In this document: positions 9,563 to 16,751 of the stretch, one piece after another
Layout: each line of letters opens with the position of its first letter
Position numbering within the stretch: position 1 is the first letter of the stretch
From: a virus
DNA: 29,763 bases
Virus record (IMG/VR): IMGVR_UViG_3300030108_000689
Span: 1 to 29,763 of that record
Strand: one strand, 5' to 3'
Program-made: the position numbers and the translations under genes
The notes under the pieces: model-generated
Seen by the model: only the letters and a program-made list of their open reading frames with translations
Told to the model about the DNA's origin: nothing
Database searches by the model: none

Positions 9563-9588
9563 AGGGGTAGAGTAATCTGCCCCTTTTT
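9563..9588 (+). terminator. Strong rho-independent terminator
   Basis: Nine-pair stem AGGGGTAGA / TCTGCCCCT (one G-T wobble), GTAA loop, and a run of five T residues that begins with the last base of the stem. It is by far the most GC-rich hairpin seen between genes and ends the protease-scaffold-capsid-tube unit. Confidence 0.9.
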
Positions 9589-9611
9589 CGTTTAATCTAA
9601 AAAATAATATA

Positions 9612-9770
9612 ATGTATAAATTGAAAAAACAGTACAAAGGAGTAGTTTTAAATAGAAATGGATACCAAATACGTTTAGACAACGTTAATCCAACAGATGT
9701 CGTAAAAATGGGTCTAGAGAGGTATTTTACTAAATCTAAAAAAGATACGTTTTCCACAAAAGACAAATAA
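9612..9770 (+). CDS. Small hypothetical protein
   Basis: A 52-residue basic protein: MYKLKKQYKGVVLNRNGYQI at the start, then a DNVNPTDVVKMGLERYF helix and a Lys-rich tail. It lies between the terminator at 9588 and the promoter-like element at 9781, with an AT-rich start context (aataatataATG). Small proteins of this size are common near capsid genes in Bacteroidota phages. Function unknown; the frame is plausible because codon choice and spacing match its neighbours. Confidence 0.6.
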   Translation: MYKLKKQYKGVVLNRNGYQIRLDNVNPTDVVKMGLERYFTKSKKDTFSTKDK

Positions 9771-9780
9771 ATTTACATCT

Positions 9781-9798
9781 TTTCTATTATATAGTATG
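9781..9798 (+). promoter_or_regulatory. Repeated AT-rich promoter-like element, copy 2
   Basis: TTTCTATTATATAGTATG, whose last three bases are the start codon of the gene at 9796. The same 16-17 bases recur at 23227 and 26457, again ending in the start codon. If the TATTATA part is a -10 box, transcription would begin at or very near the ATG, giving a leaderless message. Confidence 0.55.
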
Positions 9799-10275
9799 AT
9801 ACATGGAGTATATGGTACAAATGTAAATGGATATTTGAGTCTAGAGGAAAACAGAATCAACACATCTGTAGCTAAATCAAAGATTAGATACCTAGTAAAA
9901 CTGACAAATGACATGTCTAGTAATACTAAATACATATACCCAACGAAAGTAGAGCACAATGACAGATATGTCAGACTACAGTTTACACATAGTACAGTAG
10001 ATAATATCAATGATGGTCGTACAAATTTCAAACCTTTTGGATTTTGGAGTTATGAGGTATATGAGGTGTCATGGGTAGGTACAGTATCTATCACAGATAG
10101 TACAGCTCCATCAGACGAAACCGAGGTATTATCACCATCTGCAGATACAAAGGGTGTAGTACAGGGTCTAGTACATACAGGAAAAATCTATATATCTGAG
10201 ACAGTCGGACAGGAACAGATAAAATACACTACACATACACAGAGTAGTAGTACAAACTATATTTATACAGACTAA
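9796..10275 (+). CDS. Hypothetical virion-associated protein
   Basis: A 159-residue protein, beta-rich and polar, with GKIYISETVGQEQIKYTTH near the C-terminus (residues about 130-150), a pattern I associate with conserved uncharacterised proteins of Bacteroidota phages. The start codon is the end of the repeated promoter-like element, so it is the first gene of a block leading to the lectin-like protein and portal. A minor structural role is likely from position. No catalytic motif seen. Confidence 0.65.
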   Translation: MIHGVYGTNVNGYLSLEENRINTSVAKSKIRYLVKLTNDMSSNTKYIYPTKVEHNDRYVRLQFTHSTVDNINDGRTNFKPFGFWSYEVYEVSWVGTVSITDSTAPSDETEVLSPSADTKGVVQGLVHTGKIYISETVGQEQIKYTTHTQSSSTNYIYTD

Positions 10276-10290
10276 AAAAAATAAAAAAAA

Positions 10291-10575
10291 ATGAGTTTAA
10301 TAGACAGCAACAATATTTTATTACGTGAGCAATTAGGTAAAGGACCAGGTGTAGTATTTACTACAGCCGCACAGACATCAAAGGATTTCTACTGTGTACA
10401 TTTTGTAACAGAAAGTGTAGTTTCAGCGATCACTATTGGTAATCTAACAGGTGAGTCAGCACTACAAACTACTATACCAGCGGGTACAGTTTTGTTTGGT
10501 AGAATTACAGCTATCACACTGACATCTGGAGTAGCTATAGGGTACACAGAACATGACGAAAGAGCCGGACAGTAA
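10291..10575 (+). CDS. Small structural-like hypothetical protein
   Basis: A 94-residue protein with a beta-rich composition (ITIGNLTGESALQTTIPAGT, then VLFGRITAITLTSG). This suits a small capsid decoration or spike-like protein; similar compositions occur in head-stabilising proteins. It starts after an A-rich tract (aaaaaaaaATG), and its stop (10573-10575, TAATG) overlaps the next start. No known family is certain. Confidence 0.6.
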   Translation: MSLIDSNNILLREQLGKGPGVVFTTAAQTSKDFYCVHFVTESVVSAITIGNLTGESALQTTIPAGTVLFGRITAITLTSGVAIGYTEHDERAGQ

Positions 10576-11282
10576 TGAGACTAGGATTAGGTTTAGTACA
10601 TAGGTCTACTGGTAGTACATTTACACCAGGTGATTTACCATCTCTACTAGGATGGTATAGAAACAATACAGATATATTAAAATCTGGACCAGCACCGGCG
10701 GCTAATGGTGATGATGTAATACAGTGGTCAGACCAGTCTGGTAATGACAATCATGCTACATCTAGTGGTAATTATTTTCACTTTGATAGTGCTAGTGGTG
10801 GTCTGAGTAGTGAGGTAGGTGTCAATAGTGATTTACAAATACCGCAGAGGAATTTTGCCGGTGAGTTTTCTATGTATATGAGAGTCAAACTATTGAGTAT
10901 CAGTGGTAGTAGTACAGACCTATTTTTCTATGACGATGACTCAGCGTCTCAGGATTTTTTTAGAGTACAGTCAGATACAGAGGTACGTGGTAAAATAAAC
11001 AATAGTACTAAGATCGGATTTAGTGCAGGTATAGATACTGGTACATTTTTAAATATAGGTATAGAAAGAAACAGTTCAAACAGAGTAGATGTATTTTTAG
11101 AGGGTGCACCACAAACACAAATAGGTACTAGTGGGTATCATGTAGGTGTATTATCAGGTACACTAGACATAGACTCTATAGCGGGTAATCTAGATGGTAT
11201 TATTGCAGAGGTAGTGATAACAGGAAAGGGTCTAACGGCTACACAGAGGACCAATCTACAGACATATCTATCAAATATATAA
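10575..11282 (+). CDS. LamG/concanavalin-like lectin-fold protein
   Basis: A 235-residue protein. After about 18 residues comes LPSLLGWYRNNTDIL, then VIQWSDQSGNDNHAT (residues about 48-62). This pairing is characteristic of LamG/concanavalin-A-like jelly-roll domains in Bacteroidota proteins, where it binds glycans. The rest alternates strands (FSMYMRVKLLS, LNIGIERNSSNRVDVFLEG) and ends in a helix (LTATQRTNLQTYLSNI). It is translationally coupled to the 94-residue gene (TAATG) and is followed by the portal after 3 bases. Being encoded among head genes it may decorate the capsid and attach virions to glycans, but free tail attachment cannot be excluded. Confidence 0.7.
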   Translation: MRLGLGLVHRSTGSTFTPGDLPSLLGWYRNNTDILKSGPAPAANGDDVIQWSDQSGNDNHATSSGNYFHFDSASGGLSSEVGVNSDLQIPQRNFAGEFSMYMRVKLLSISGSSTDLFFYDDDSASQDFFRVQSDTEVRGKINNSTKIGFSAGIDTGTFLNIGIERNSSNRVDVFLEGAPQTQIGTSGYHVGVLSGTLDIDSIAGNLDGIIAEVVITGKGLTATQRTNLQTYLSNI

Positions 11283-11285
11283 ATA

Positions 11286-13394
11286 ATGGAAAACATATTA
11301 CAGGTAAATTTAGAAACACAAACAGCTCCAAAAGTGATGGAGTCTACAGGGAAAGAGTGGATTACCTATGGTACTGATGACTGGGAAAACCTATACCCAC
11401 AATTTTTGATTGACCTATACTATAACTCTAGTACACATGCAGCAATTATCAACGCTACTAGGGATATGATTGCAGGTGAGGGTATCAGTTGTGATGAGGG
11501 AGAAAATCTAGAACAATACGTAAAATTTAAAAAGTTTTTACATAGAGCAAACGGTAGAGAATCACTACATGACATCATAAAAAAATTAGCTTTTGACTAC
11601 AAACTACAGGGTGGATTTGCTCTAAATATTATATGGAATAAAACTAGAACAGAGATATCAGAGATTTATCATGTTCCAGTAGAAAGATTACGGGCGGGTA
11701 AACCTAATGAGTATGGTGTAGTTGATACATACTGGATATGTAGTGATTGGAGTAATACTAGAAAAAATAAACCACAACCTGTACCAGCGTTTAATATGAA
11801 TGATAGGACCAGTGCTAGTCAGATACTATATGATGGTGATTACTCACCTAATATGGATATATATTTTACACCAGATTATTCAGCGGCGTGCAATTGGTGT
11901 TTAGTAGACCAGAAAGTTGCTGAGTTTCATTTATCTAATATCTCAAATGGATTTTCAGGGAGTTATTTTATTTCGTTTGCAAATGGTGTTCCGACAGCTG
12001 AGGAAAGATTTCAAATAGAGCGATCACTGGCAGAGAAATTTACAGGTGCTAAAGCTAGTGGTAAATTTGTATTGACGTTTAGTGATGATCAGACTAGGAC
12101 ACCAGAAATCACACCGATATCTGTATCTAACGCAGACAAACAATATTTAGCACTACAGGAGCTATTGGTACAAAATATTTTAACTGGACATCGTGTTACC
12201 AGTCCAATGTTAATGGGTATTAAAAATCAGACAGGTCTAGGTAGTAATGTAGATGAGTTAAACAGTGCGTTTGAGGTATATCTAAACACAGTAGTCAAAC
12301 CCTATCAAGATAAAATATTACGATGTATAGGTCATATACTAGACGTCAATAAAATAGGTCTACCGATAGAAATCATACAGAATAAACCTATTACATCTAA
12401 ATGGTCTGTAGAGGATATGAAATCGGTAATGACACAGGATGAGATACGTGAGGAAATGGGTCTACCACCACTATCAGATAATAAGGTCGTAGAAGAGGAC
12501 AAAGACAAATTTGCTAAAGTAGGTACAATGATTACAGATGGTATAGAGTTACCATTGTATGAAACTATAGATGAGGCTATAGCAGAGGCAGAGAGACTAG
12601 GTTGTACAGGTTATCACCAACATACACAGGATGGAAATACCTACTATATGCCGTGTGAGGACCATGACCAGACAAAAAGTCTATTTAATGACTGTGGGTG
12701 TAAAGAGGAGTTTATCAGTCCTAATCCATGTCAAAAAGGATATGAGCCGTATGGACACAAAATCAAACGTGGTCGTAAAGTACCAAACTGTGTACCTATA
12801 CAGGCTAGTGAGTTAGAGAAATTTATACATGCGTATGGTGAGGACATAGACGAAAATGAGTGGGAGTTAGTAAATACTACTGAGGTAGATGATGAGATAG
12901 AAGAGTTTAACTTTGAAACTGAGTTGAACACACTACACAAAGTAGAATTAGCTAGCACAGGTAGAGCAATACCAAACGCAAAATCTGGACAAGATCAGAC
13001 ATCTAAACAAACTAACTATGTAGATGATATATACAGAGTGAGATATGTATATGATGGTCCAGGTGGTGAGAGAGATTTTTGTAAAGGTATGATATCAGCA
13101 AATAAAGCGTACAGAAAAGAGGATATAATCAGAATGGGTAAACAGGCTGTCAATCCAGGTTTCGGTCCAGGTGGTAGTGATACGTACTCAATATGGAAAT
13201 TTAAAGGCGGTGTTAATTGTTATCATAGATGGTTTAGAAAAATTTATGTTACAAAAAAAGGAGAGAGACCATCTAACACTGATTCTGTCATCACTAGTAC
13301 AGAGGCTAAGAGTAGAGGTGTAAAACTACCTAGAAACGCACAAGAGGTATCAGTAGCTCCAATCAACATGCCAAACAAAGGTAGAAAAAATTAG
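11286..13394 (+). CDS. Portal protein with C-terminal MuF-like extension
   Basis: A 702-residue protein. Residues 1-400 read as a portal: the N-terminal LYPQFLIDLYYNSSTHAAII region, the clip/stem-like central part and a helical wing (LNSAFEVYLNTVVKPYQDKIL). An insert (about 425-505) carries GCTGYHQHTQDGNTYYMPC and a Cys cluster (NDCGCKEE ... PNCVP). The C-terminal part (about 585-670) has RDFCKGMISANKAYRKEDI and GGVNCYHRW, reminiscent of the FC...GGxNCxHRW signature of MuF-like minor head proteins. The portal thus may be fused to a minor-head domain; no separate MuF gene was found. It is followed 3 bases later by the connector gene. Portal role is likely; the MuF relation is inferred. Confidence 0.82.
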   Translation: MENILQVNLETQTAPKVMESTGKEWITYGTDDWENLYPQFLIDLYYNSSTHAAIINATRDMIAGEGISCDEGENLEQYVKFKKFLHRANGRESLHDIIKKLAFDYKLQGGFALNIIWNKTRTEISEIYHVPVERLRAGKPNEYGVVDTYWICSDWSNTRKNKPQPVPAFNMNDRTSASQILYDGDYSPNMDIYFTPDYSAACNWCLVDQKVAEFHLSNISNGFSGSYFISFANGVPTAEERFQIERSLAEKFTGAKASGKFVLTFSDDQTRTPEITPISVSNADKQYLALQELLVQNILTGHRVTSPMLMGIKNQTGLGSNVDELNSAFEVYLNTVVKPYQDKILRCIGHILDVNKIGLPIEIIQNKPITSKWSVEDMKSVMTQDEIREEMGLPPLSDNKVVEEDKDKFAKVGTMITDGIELPLYETIDEAIAEAERLGCTGYHQHTQDGNTYYMPCEDHDQTKSLFNDCGCKEEFISPNPCQKGYEPYGHKIKRGRKVPNCVPIQASELEKFIHAYGEDIDENEWELVNTTEVDDEIEEFNFETELNTLHKVELASTGRAIPNAKSGQDQTSKQTNYVDDIYRVRYVYDGPGGERDFCKGMISANKAYRKEDIIRMGKQAVNPGFGPGGSDTYSIWKFKGGVNCYHRWFRKIYVTKKGERPSNTDSVITSTEAKSRGVKLPRNAQEVSVAPINMPNKGRKN

Positions 13395-13397
13395 GAT

Positions 13398-13964
13398 ATG
13401 AGTTATATATTATTTATTTCAGAAAACAAACTAAAAGATAGTACAGCACTAGGTGGAAATATTGACATTGAGTTCATTTTACCCTATGTGAAAGTTGCAC
13501 AGAAAAAACATATAGAGAGAGTACTAGGTACAGATTTGTTTGAAAAATTACAAAGTGATATATTAGGTGGTACACTATCTGGAGCATATCAAACATTAGT
13601 AGATGATTATATCACAGATTCACTAACACACTGGAGTTTCTTTGAGTGTCTACCTTTCCTCAGAGTACGTGTAGCTAATAATGGTATAGGTGTAAAAACA
13701 TCAGAAAATCTAGAGAGTCTATCACAGGAAGATCACAATTTTTTACGTGAGGAAATTAGAAACACAGCTGAGTTTTATACTGAGAGATTAATAGAATACA
13801 TTAAACACAATATAGAGTCATACCCAGAATACAGTACAAATACTGGTGCTGATATACATCCAAACAAATCAGCGTTTTACAGCGGTATGAACATAGAAAC
13901 ATCACGTAGAGACAATCAAACAGACATCACATTAGATGACTTTTTAACTCCAGATTTGACGTGA
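13398..13964 (+). CDS. Head-tail connector-like protein
   Basis: A 188-residue, mainly helical protein. IEFILPYVKVAQKKHIERVL, then GTDLFEKLQSDIL and a helix around residues 110-140 (NFLREEIRNTAEFYTERLIE) resemble adaptor proteins that sit beneath the portal in Bacteroidota phages (a DUF6712-like pattern, from memory). It follows the portal by three bases and ends in a one-base overlap with a small ORF. The role is inferred from position and helical makeup. Confidence 0.65.
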   Translation: MSYILFISENKLKDSTALGGNIDIEFILPYVKVAQKKHIERVLGTDLFEKLQSDILGGTLSGAYQTLVDDYITDSLTHWSFFECLPFLRVRVANNGIGVKTSENLESLSQEDHNFLREEIRNTAEFYTERLIEYIKHNIESYPEYSTNTGADIHPNKSAFYSGMNIETSRRDNQTDITLDDFLTPDLT

Positions 13965-14083
13965 TGAGAAAAAATTATAAACCCAAAGCTAAAAATGAAG
14001 TAGCGCTAAAAAAATACATTAATAAAAATGTTAGACAAAAAAATAACGCAGGACATAGCGGAAACAGGAACAGTAAATCTTAG
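13964..14083 (+). CDS. Tiny basic hypothetical protein
   Basis: A 39-residue, very basic ORF (MRKNYKPKAKNEVALKKYIN onward) whose ATG overlaps the preceding stop (TGATG). Its 3' part overlaps the next small membrane-protein ORF by 56 bases in another frame. The tight coupling supports translation, but the long overlap makes one of the two questionable. No known family. Confidence 0.4.
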   Translation: MRKNYKPKAKNEVALKKYINKNVRQKNNAGHSGNRNSKS

Positions 14084-14207
14084 TGTATTAGGCTTTACTA
14101 CATTCGCAGAAATAGAGATGATTCTAAAAATCATTTTACTAGTCGCGACTATAGTTTATACAGCTCAAAGGATGTATGCGCACCACAAAAAAAATAAAAA
14201 TAAATAG
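14028..14207 (+). CDS. Small membrane protein, holin-like
   Basis: A 59-residue protein with one clear hydrophobic segment (residues about 29-44, EMILKIILLVATIVYT) and a Lys/His-rich C-terminus (HHKKNKNK). One membrane helix with a charged tail just upstream of the M15 peptidase is a typical holin or spanin-like arrangement. It starts after an A-rich context (ataaaaATG). A second membrane protein lies after the peptidase, so which is the holin is unknown. A weak 7-bp hairpin (14208-14228) follows the stop. Confidence 0.6.
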   Translation: MLDKKITQDIAETGTVNLSVLGFTTFAEIEMILKIILLVATIVYTAQRMYAHHKKNKNK

Positions 14208-14257
14208 AGACACTGTTATCTAGTGTTTCCACGAACTAAAATTTTTGATGTAAGTAT

Positions 14258-14680
14258 ATGAAAAACACATGTAAATGTCTAAAAACGTCTAAAAATGACG
14301 TAAAAAACGATTTGAGATACTTTGATATTTCAGAGTTTGACAGCCCTGATTTAGTAGGGTCTGGCGATCAGATGTGCTGTGAATTTTTACAAAAAATTGA
14401 TGAGGCACGACACATAGCAAATATACCATTTGTGATTAATTCTGGATTTAGAACTTTAGAATATCACAAAGATTTAGGTCGTCGCGGGTACCCTACTGCA
14501 GTCAAATCTGCACATCTCAAAGGCTGTGCAGCTGACATCAGTTGTACAAAAAGTACTGACAGATGGAAAATTATTAACGCGTTATTGAGTGTAGGATTTA
14601 CACGTATTGGAATCGCAAAAACTTTTATACACGTAGATTGTGATGACACTAGAACGCAAAATGTAATATGGAAATATTAA
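14258..14680 (+). CDS. Endolysin, M15-type zinc D-Ala-D-Ala peptidase
   Basis: A 140-residue cytoplasmic peptidoglycan hydrolase (no signal peptide). The M15_3 pattern is clear: SGFRTLEYHKDL (residues 62-73), SAHLKGCAADIS (84-95), and IHVD (124-127). His86, Asp93 and His125 are the predicted zinc ligands, matching the S-x-H-x-x-G-x-A-x-D and H-x-D motifs of the family. It would cleave stem peptides to lyse the host. The size fits minimal phage endolysins. It is flanked on both sides by small membrane proteins, making a lysis cassette. The free Cys-rich N-terminus (CKC) is unusual. Confidence 0.88.
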   Translation: MKNTCKCLKTSKNDVKNDLRYFDISEFDSPDLVGSGDQMCCEFLQKIDEARHIANIPFVINSGFRTLEYHKDLGRRGYPTAVKSAHLKGCAADISCTKSTDRWKIINALLSVGFTRIGIAKTFIHVDCDDTRTQNVIWKY

Positions 14681-14695
14681 CCAAACTATATATAA

Positions 14696-14896
14696 ATGAA
14701 AGACTATTTTAAAAATTTATTATTAGGTCAAATCCTAAACAGTAAAAAATTTTGGTACGCTATATCATCAGTGATAGTACCATTACTAGTATCTAAACTA
14801 GGCGTGTCAGAGGACACAGCTACTGACCTATTCTGGGCACTACTAACACTAACTGGTGCACAGGGAATCGCTGACATAGGTAAACACAAAAAATAG
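14696..14896 (+). CDS. Small membrane protein, putative holin
   Basis: A 66-residue protein with two hydrophobic segments, FWYAISSVIVPLLVS (residues about 19-33) and a moderately hydrophobic LFWALLTLTGAQGI (about 45-58), then a basic C-terminus. This two-helix form with a G-V-S-E-D-T-A-T-D turn is familiar from holin-type proteins next to endolysins in Bacteroidota phages. It starts 15 bases after the endolysin stop and ends directly before the ATG of the phosphoesterase gene. Holin role inferred. Confidence 0.65.
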   Translation: MKDYFKNLLLGQILNSKKFWYAISSVIVPLLVSKLGVSEDTATDLFWALLTLTGAQGIADIGKHKK

Positions 14897-15619
14897 ATGA
14901 GAGATAACCGCTATCGGTTAAAACCATCTGAGATACAAATAATCCAAAATATGCGTTCTAGACAGGATGTAAACAATGTTTTGTGCATAGGTGATTTGCA
15001 TGAACCATTTAGTCTAGACGCGTATCTGGATTTCTGTTTTGACCAGTACCTAAAATACAGGTGTAATAAAATAATATTCATTGGTGATATAATAGATAAC
15101 CATTATTCGTCATATCATGAGACCAACCCGGATGGTCTAAGTGGTGGTAATGAACTAGACCTAGCTATAGATAGAATACAGAGATGGTACAAAAAATTTC
15201 CAGAGGCTACTGTAATCATTGGCAATCATGACAGGATGGTCATGAGGAAAAGTCAAACTAGTAATATACCCAAAAAATGGATAAAATCATACAGAGAGGT
15301 ACTAGAGGTACCTGGGTGGACATTTGTAGAGAGATACGTACAGGATGGTGTACAGTACATACATGGTGAGGGGGGTACTGCACGTACAAAATGTCGTAAT
15401 GATTTAATGAACACTGTACAGGGTCATCTACATACACAGTGTTATACAGAACACTATGTTGGAGCAAACTACAGAATCTTTGGTACACAGGTAGGTTGTG
15501 GGATAGACCATGATAGCTATGCGATGGCGTACGCAAAGTATGGAAAGAAACCAGCTGTGGGATGTGCTGTGATTTTAAACAATGGTCAGACACCTATCAA
15601 TCTACTCATGTCTCTATAG
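14897..15619 (+). CDS. Calcineurin-like metallophosphoesterase
   Basis: A 240-residue protein with the ordered signature of the metallophosphoesterase superfamily: GDLHEP (32-37), GDIIDNH (63-69), GNHDRM (109-114), a later HGEGG (156-160) and GHLHT (176-180). These supply the two-metal site and the catalytic His. Phage members of this fold include protein phosphatases and DNA/RNA nucleases; the substrate here cannot be told. It starts on the base after the holin-like stop and is the last gene before the putative origin, followed by a weak terminator. Function in DNA processing or host takeover is open. Confidence 0.85.
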   Translation: MRDNRYRLKPSEIQIIQNMRSRQDVNNVLCIGDLHEPFSLDAYLDFCFDQYLKYRCNKIIFIGDIIDNHYSSYHETNPDGLSGGNELDLAIDRIQRWYKKFPEATVIIGNHDRMVMRKSQTSNIPKKWIKSYREVLEVPGWTFVERYVQDGVQYIHGEGGTARTKCRNDLMNTVQGHLHTQCYTEHYVGANYRIFGTQVGCGIDHDSYAMAYAKYGKKPAVGCAVILNNGQTPINLLMSL

Positions 15620-15636
15620 GTAGTAGACCTATTTTT
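15616..15636 (+). terminator. Weak terminator after phosphoesterase
   Basis: Stem ATAGGT / ACCTAT with a five-base loop followed by a run of T. The stem overlaps the stop codon. It would end the 9796-15619 block before the origin region. Confidence 0.55.
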
Positions 15637-15730
15637 AGACGTTTTAACGGACTTTCTAAAGTTTTTGGTATAATCTTATCAAAACATTTCTATAATCGTA
15701 GTATGTACAAATAGTTTTACACAATCATAT

Positions 15731-15739
15731 TGTGGATAA
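15731..15739 (-). promoter_or_regulatory. DnaA box (perfect)
   Basis: TGTGGATAA, the reverse complement of the consensus TTATCCACA. A second same-orientation copy with one mismatch (TGTGGAAAA) starts 13 bases further on at 15744, and a weaker forward match (TTTTACACA, 7 of 9) lies at 15715-15723. Clustering in the only large gene-free gap supports a functional role. Confidence 0.55.
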
Positions 15740-15776
15740 CTCATGTGGAAAAATATGTGAATATCTTTTATTTGTA

Positions 15777-15784
15777 TATCTTTG
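15777..15784 (+). promoter_or_regulatory. Host-type promoter -7 element, early promoter
   Basis: TATCTTTG fits the Bacteroidota -7 consensus TAnnTTTG and lies 31 bases upstream of the first early gene (ATG at 15815). No convincing -33 TTG was seen at the expected distance, so confidence is moderate. It would let the unmodified host polymerase start early transcription. Confidence 0.45.
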
Positions 15785-15814
15785 TGTCAGTAATAACATA
15801 AAAATATATATACT

Positions 15815-16207
15815 ATGAAAACAGAATGTACACCACTAGGAATGTCAGACGACAGATTTAATCAATTGATGCAAGAGATTGCAAAAACAGAACTAATAGA
15901 TAACGCTACTACAGACACGATAGATAAAAACGAAACTATCAAAGAAATATGTGGTAGTGTAGAATACGTCAATGTAGAAATACTGTATGATACTATTATA
16001 CATCTAGCTACTACACATGAGAGAATAGCAAAGAAGTTTTATCACTATGAGATAGAAGCTATCAAAAATGGAGATGATGGAGAATTATTCAATAGCTCTG
16101 CACAAGACTATGAAAAGTTTGCAAAAGAACTCAGAAACCTGATGACACAAATCATCAGAACGCAAAAAAGTGAAAACAGAATCATCAACCTAAACAAATA
16201 CATATAA
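15815..16207 (+). CDS. Hypothetical early protein
   Basis: A 130-residue, mainly helical, acidic protein; the N-terminal half is Asp/Thr/Glu-rich and the C-terminal half is a helix pair ending in basic residues. It is the first gene downstream of the candidate origin and early promoter, so it is likely expressed immediately after infection. Its start context is AT-rich (atatatactATG), resembling the repeated element of late genes in its last bases. Its stop overlaps the next ATG by one base (TAATG). No known family recognised. Confidence 0.7.
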   Translation: MKTECTPLGMSDDRFNQLMQEIAKTELIDNATTDTIDKNETIKEICGSVEYVNVEILYDTIIHLATTHERIAKKFYHYEIEAIKNGDDGELFNSSAQDYEKFAKELRNLMTQIIRTQKSENRIINLNKYI

Positions 16208-16596
16208 TGGACTATATACAGGAAATAATAGACTACACTATGGATGGTCTAGAATATATGAAAGGTAATGACACATACGTAGATGACATACATCACGAAT
16301 TGTTTAACACAGACTATTACATAATAGGTACATACAAAGCTGAACAGTGGCTAAAAAATGGACCCGGTATATTTGAGGCTATGTCTGAGATAAAAGAATA
16401 TGAGTCAATAAATTTTGGTATGACTACTACTGATCTCACTGATCCAGAAAAGATAGTAAACATGTATGTCTATATACTAGGAGAAAAAATACTAGACAGG
16501 TCAGACACATATAGACGTCTAGGTATGCTCAGAGTAGATGATGATACCATAGATGAAATCATAGAGGATATCAGTACTAATAAACTAGTGCTATGA
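16207..16596 (+). CDS. Hypothetical early protein
   Basis: A 129-residue acidic protein with a repeated helix-forming pattern (QEIIDYTMDGLEYMKGND; later YRRLGMLRVDDDTIDEIIED). It overlaps its neighbours by one base upstream and four bases (ATGA) downstream, so it is translationally coupled in the early operon. No motif recognised. Small acidic early proteins of phages often inhibit host functions, but nothing here shows this. Confidence 0.7.
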   Translation: MDYIQEIIDYTMDGLEYMKGNDTYVDDIHHELFNTDYYIIGTYKAEQWLKNGPGIFEAMSEIKEYESINFGMTTTDLTDPEKIVNMYVYILGEKILDRSDTYRRLGMLRVDDDTIDEIIEDISTNKLVL

Positions 16597-16751
16597 CAGA
16601 TATATCACCTATAGATAAAATTGTGTATATTGCAGAGCATATCAGTGATGGTGATAGTACAGTACAAATGATACTGACGACAGCTCTAGCGCATGGTCTA
16701 GAAAAATACCATCTAAATAAATTGTATAATATAATAAAATTGAAACAATGA
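16593..16751 (+). CDS. Small hypothetical early protein
   Basis: A 52-residue ORF (MTDISPIDKIVYIAEHISDG onward, ending in NIIKLKQ) with four-base ATGA overlaps at both ends, exactly filling the space between two early genes. That fit and the helical, amphipathic sequence support it as a real gene. Function unknown. Confidence 0.65.
   Translation: MTDISPIDKIVYIAEHISDGDSTVQMILTTALAHGLEKYHLNKLYNIIKLKQ

Larger units (their letters stand above)
15620..15814. other. Gene-free region, candidate replication origin
   Basis: The longest gap without a gene in the genome (195 bases). It contains an inverted repeat ACTTT-CT-AAAGT (15651-15662), a -10-like TATAAT (15669-15674), and an imperfect match to the repeated promoter-like element (15687-15705). 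An inverted repeat CACAAT-CAT-ATTGTG (15720-15734) overlaps a perfect DnaA-box sequence (15731-15739), and a near-perfect box follows (15744-15752). AT-rich sequence leads to the first early gene. It lies between the late and early blocks, and a DnaA-domain-like protein is encoded 2 kb downstream. Origin function is inferred. Confidence 0.55.
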
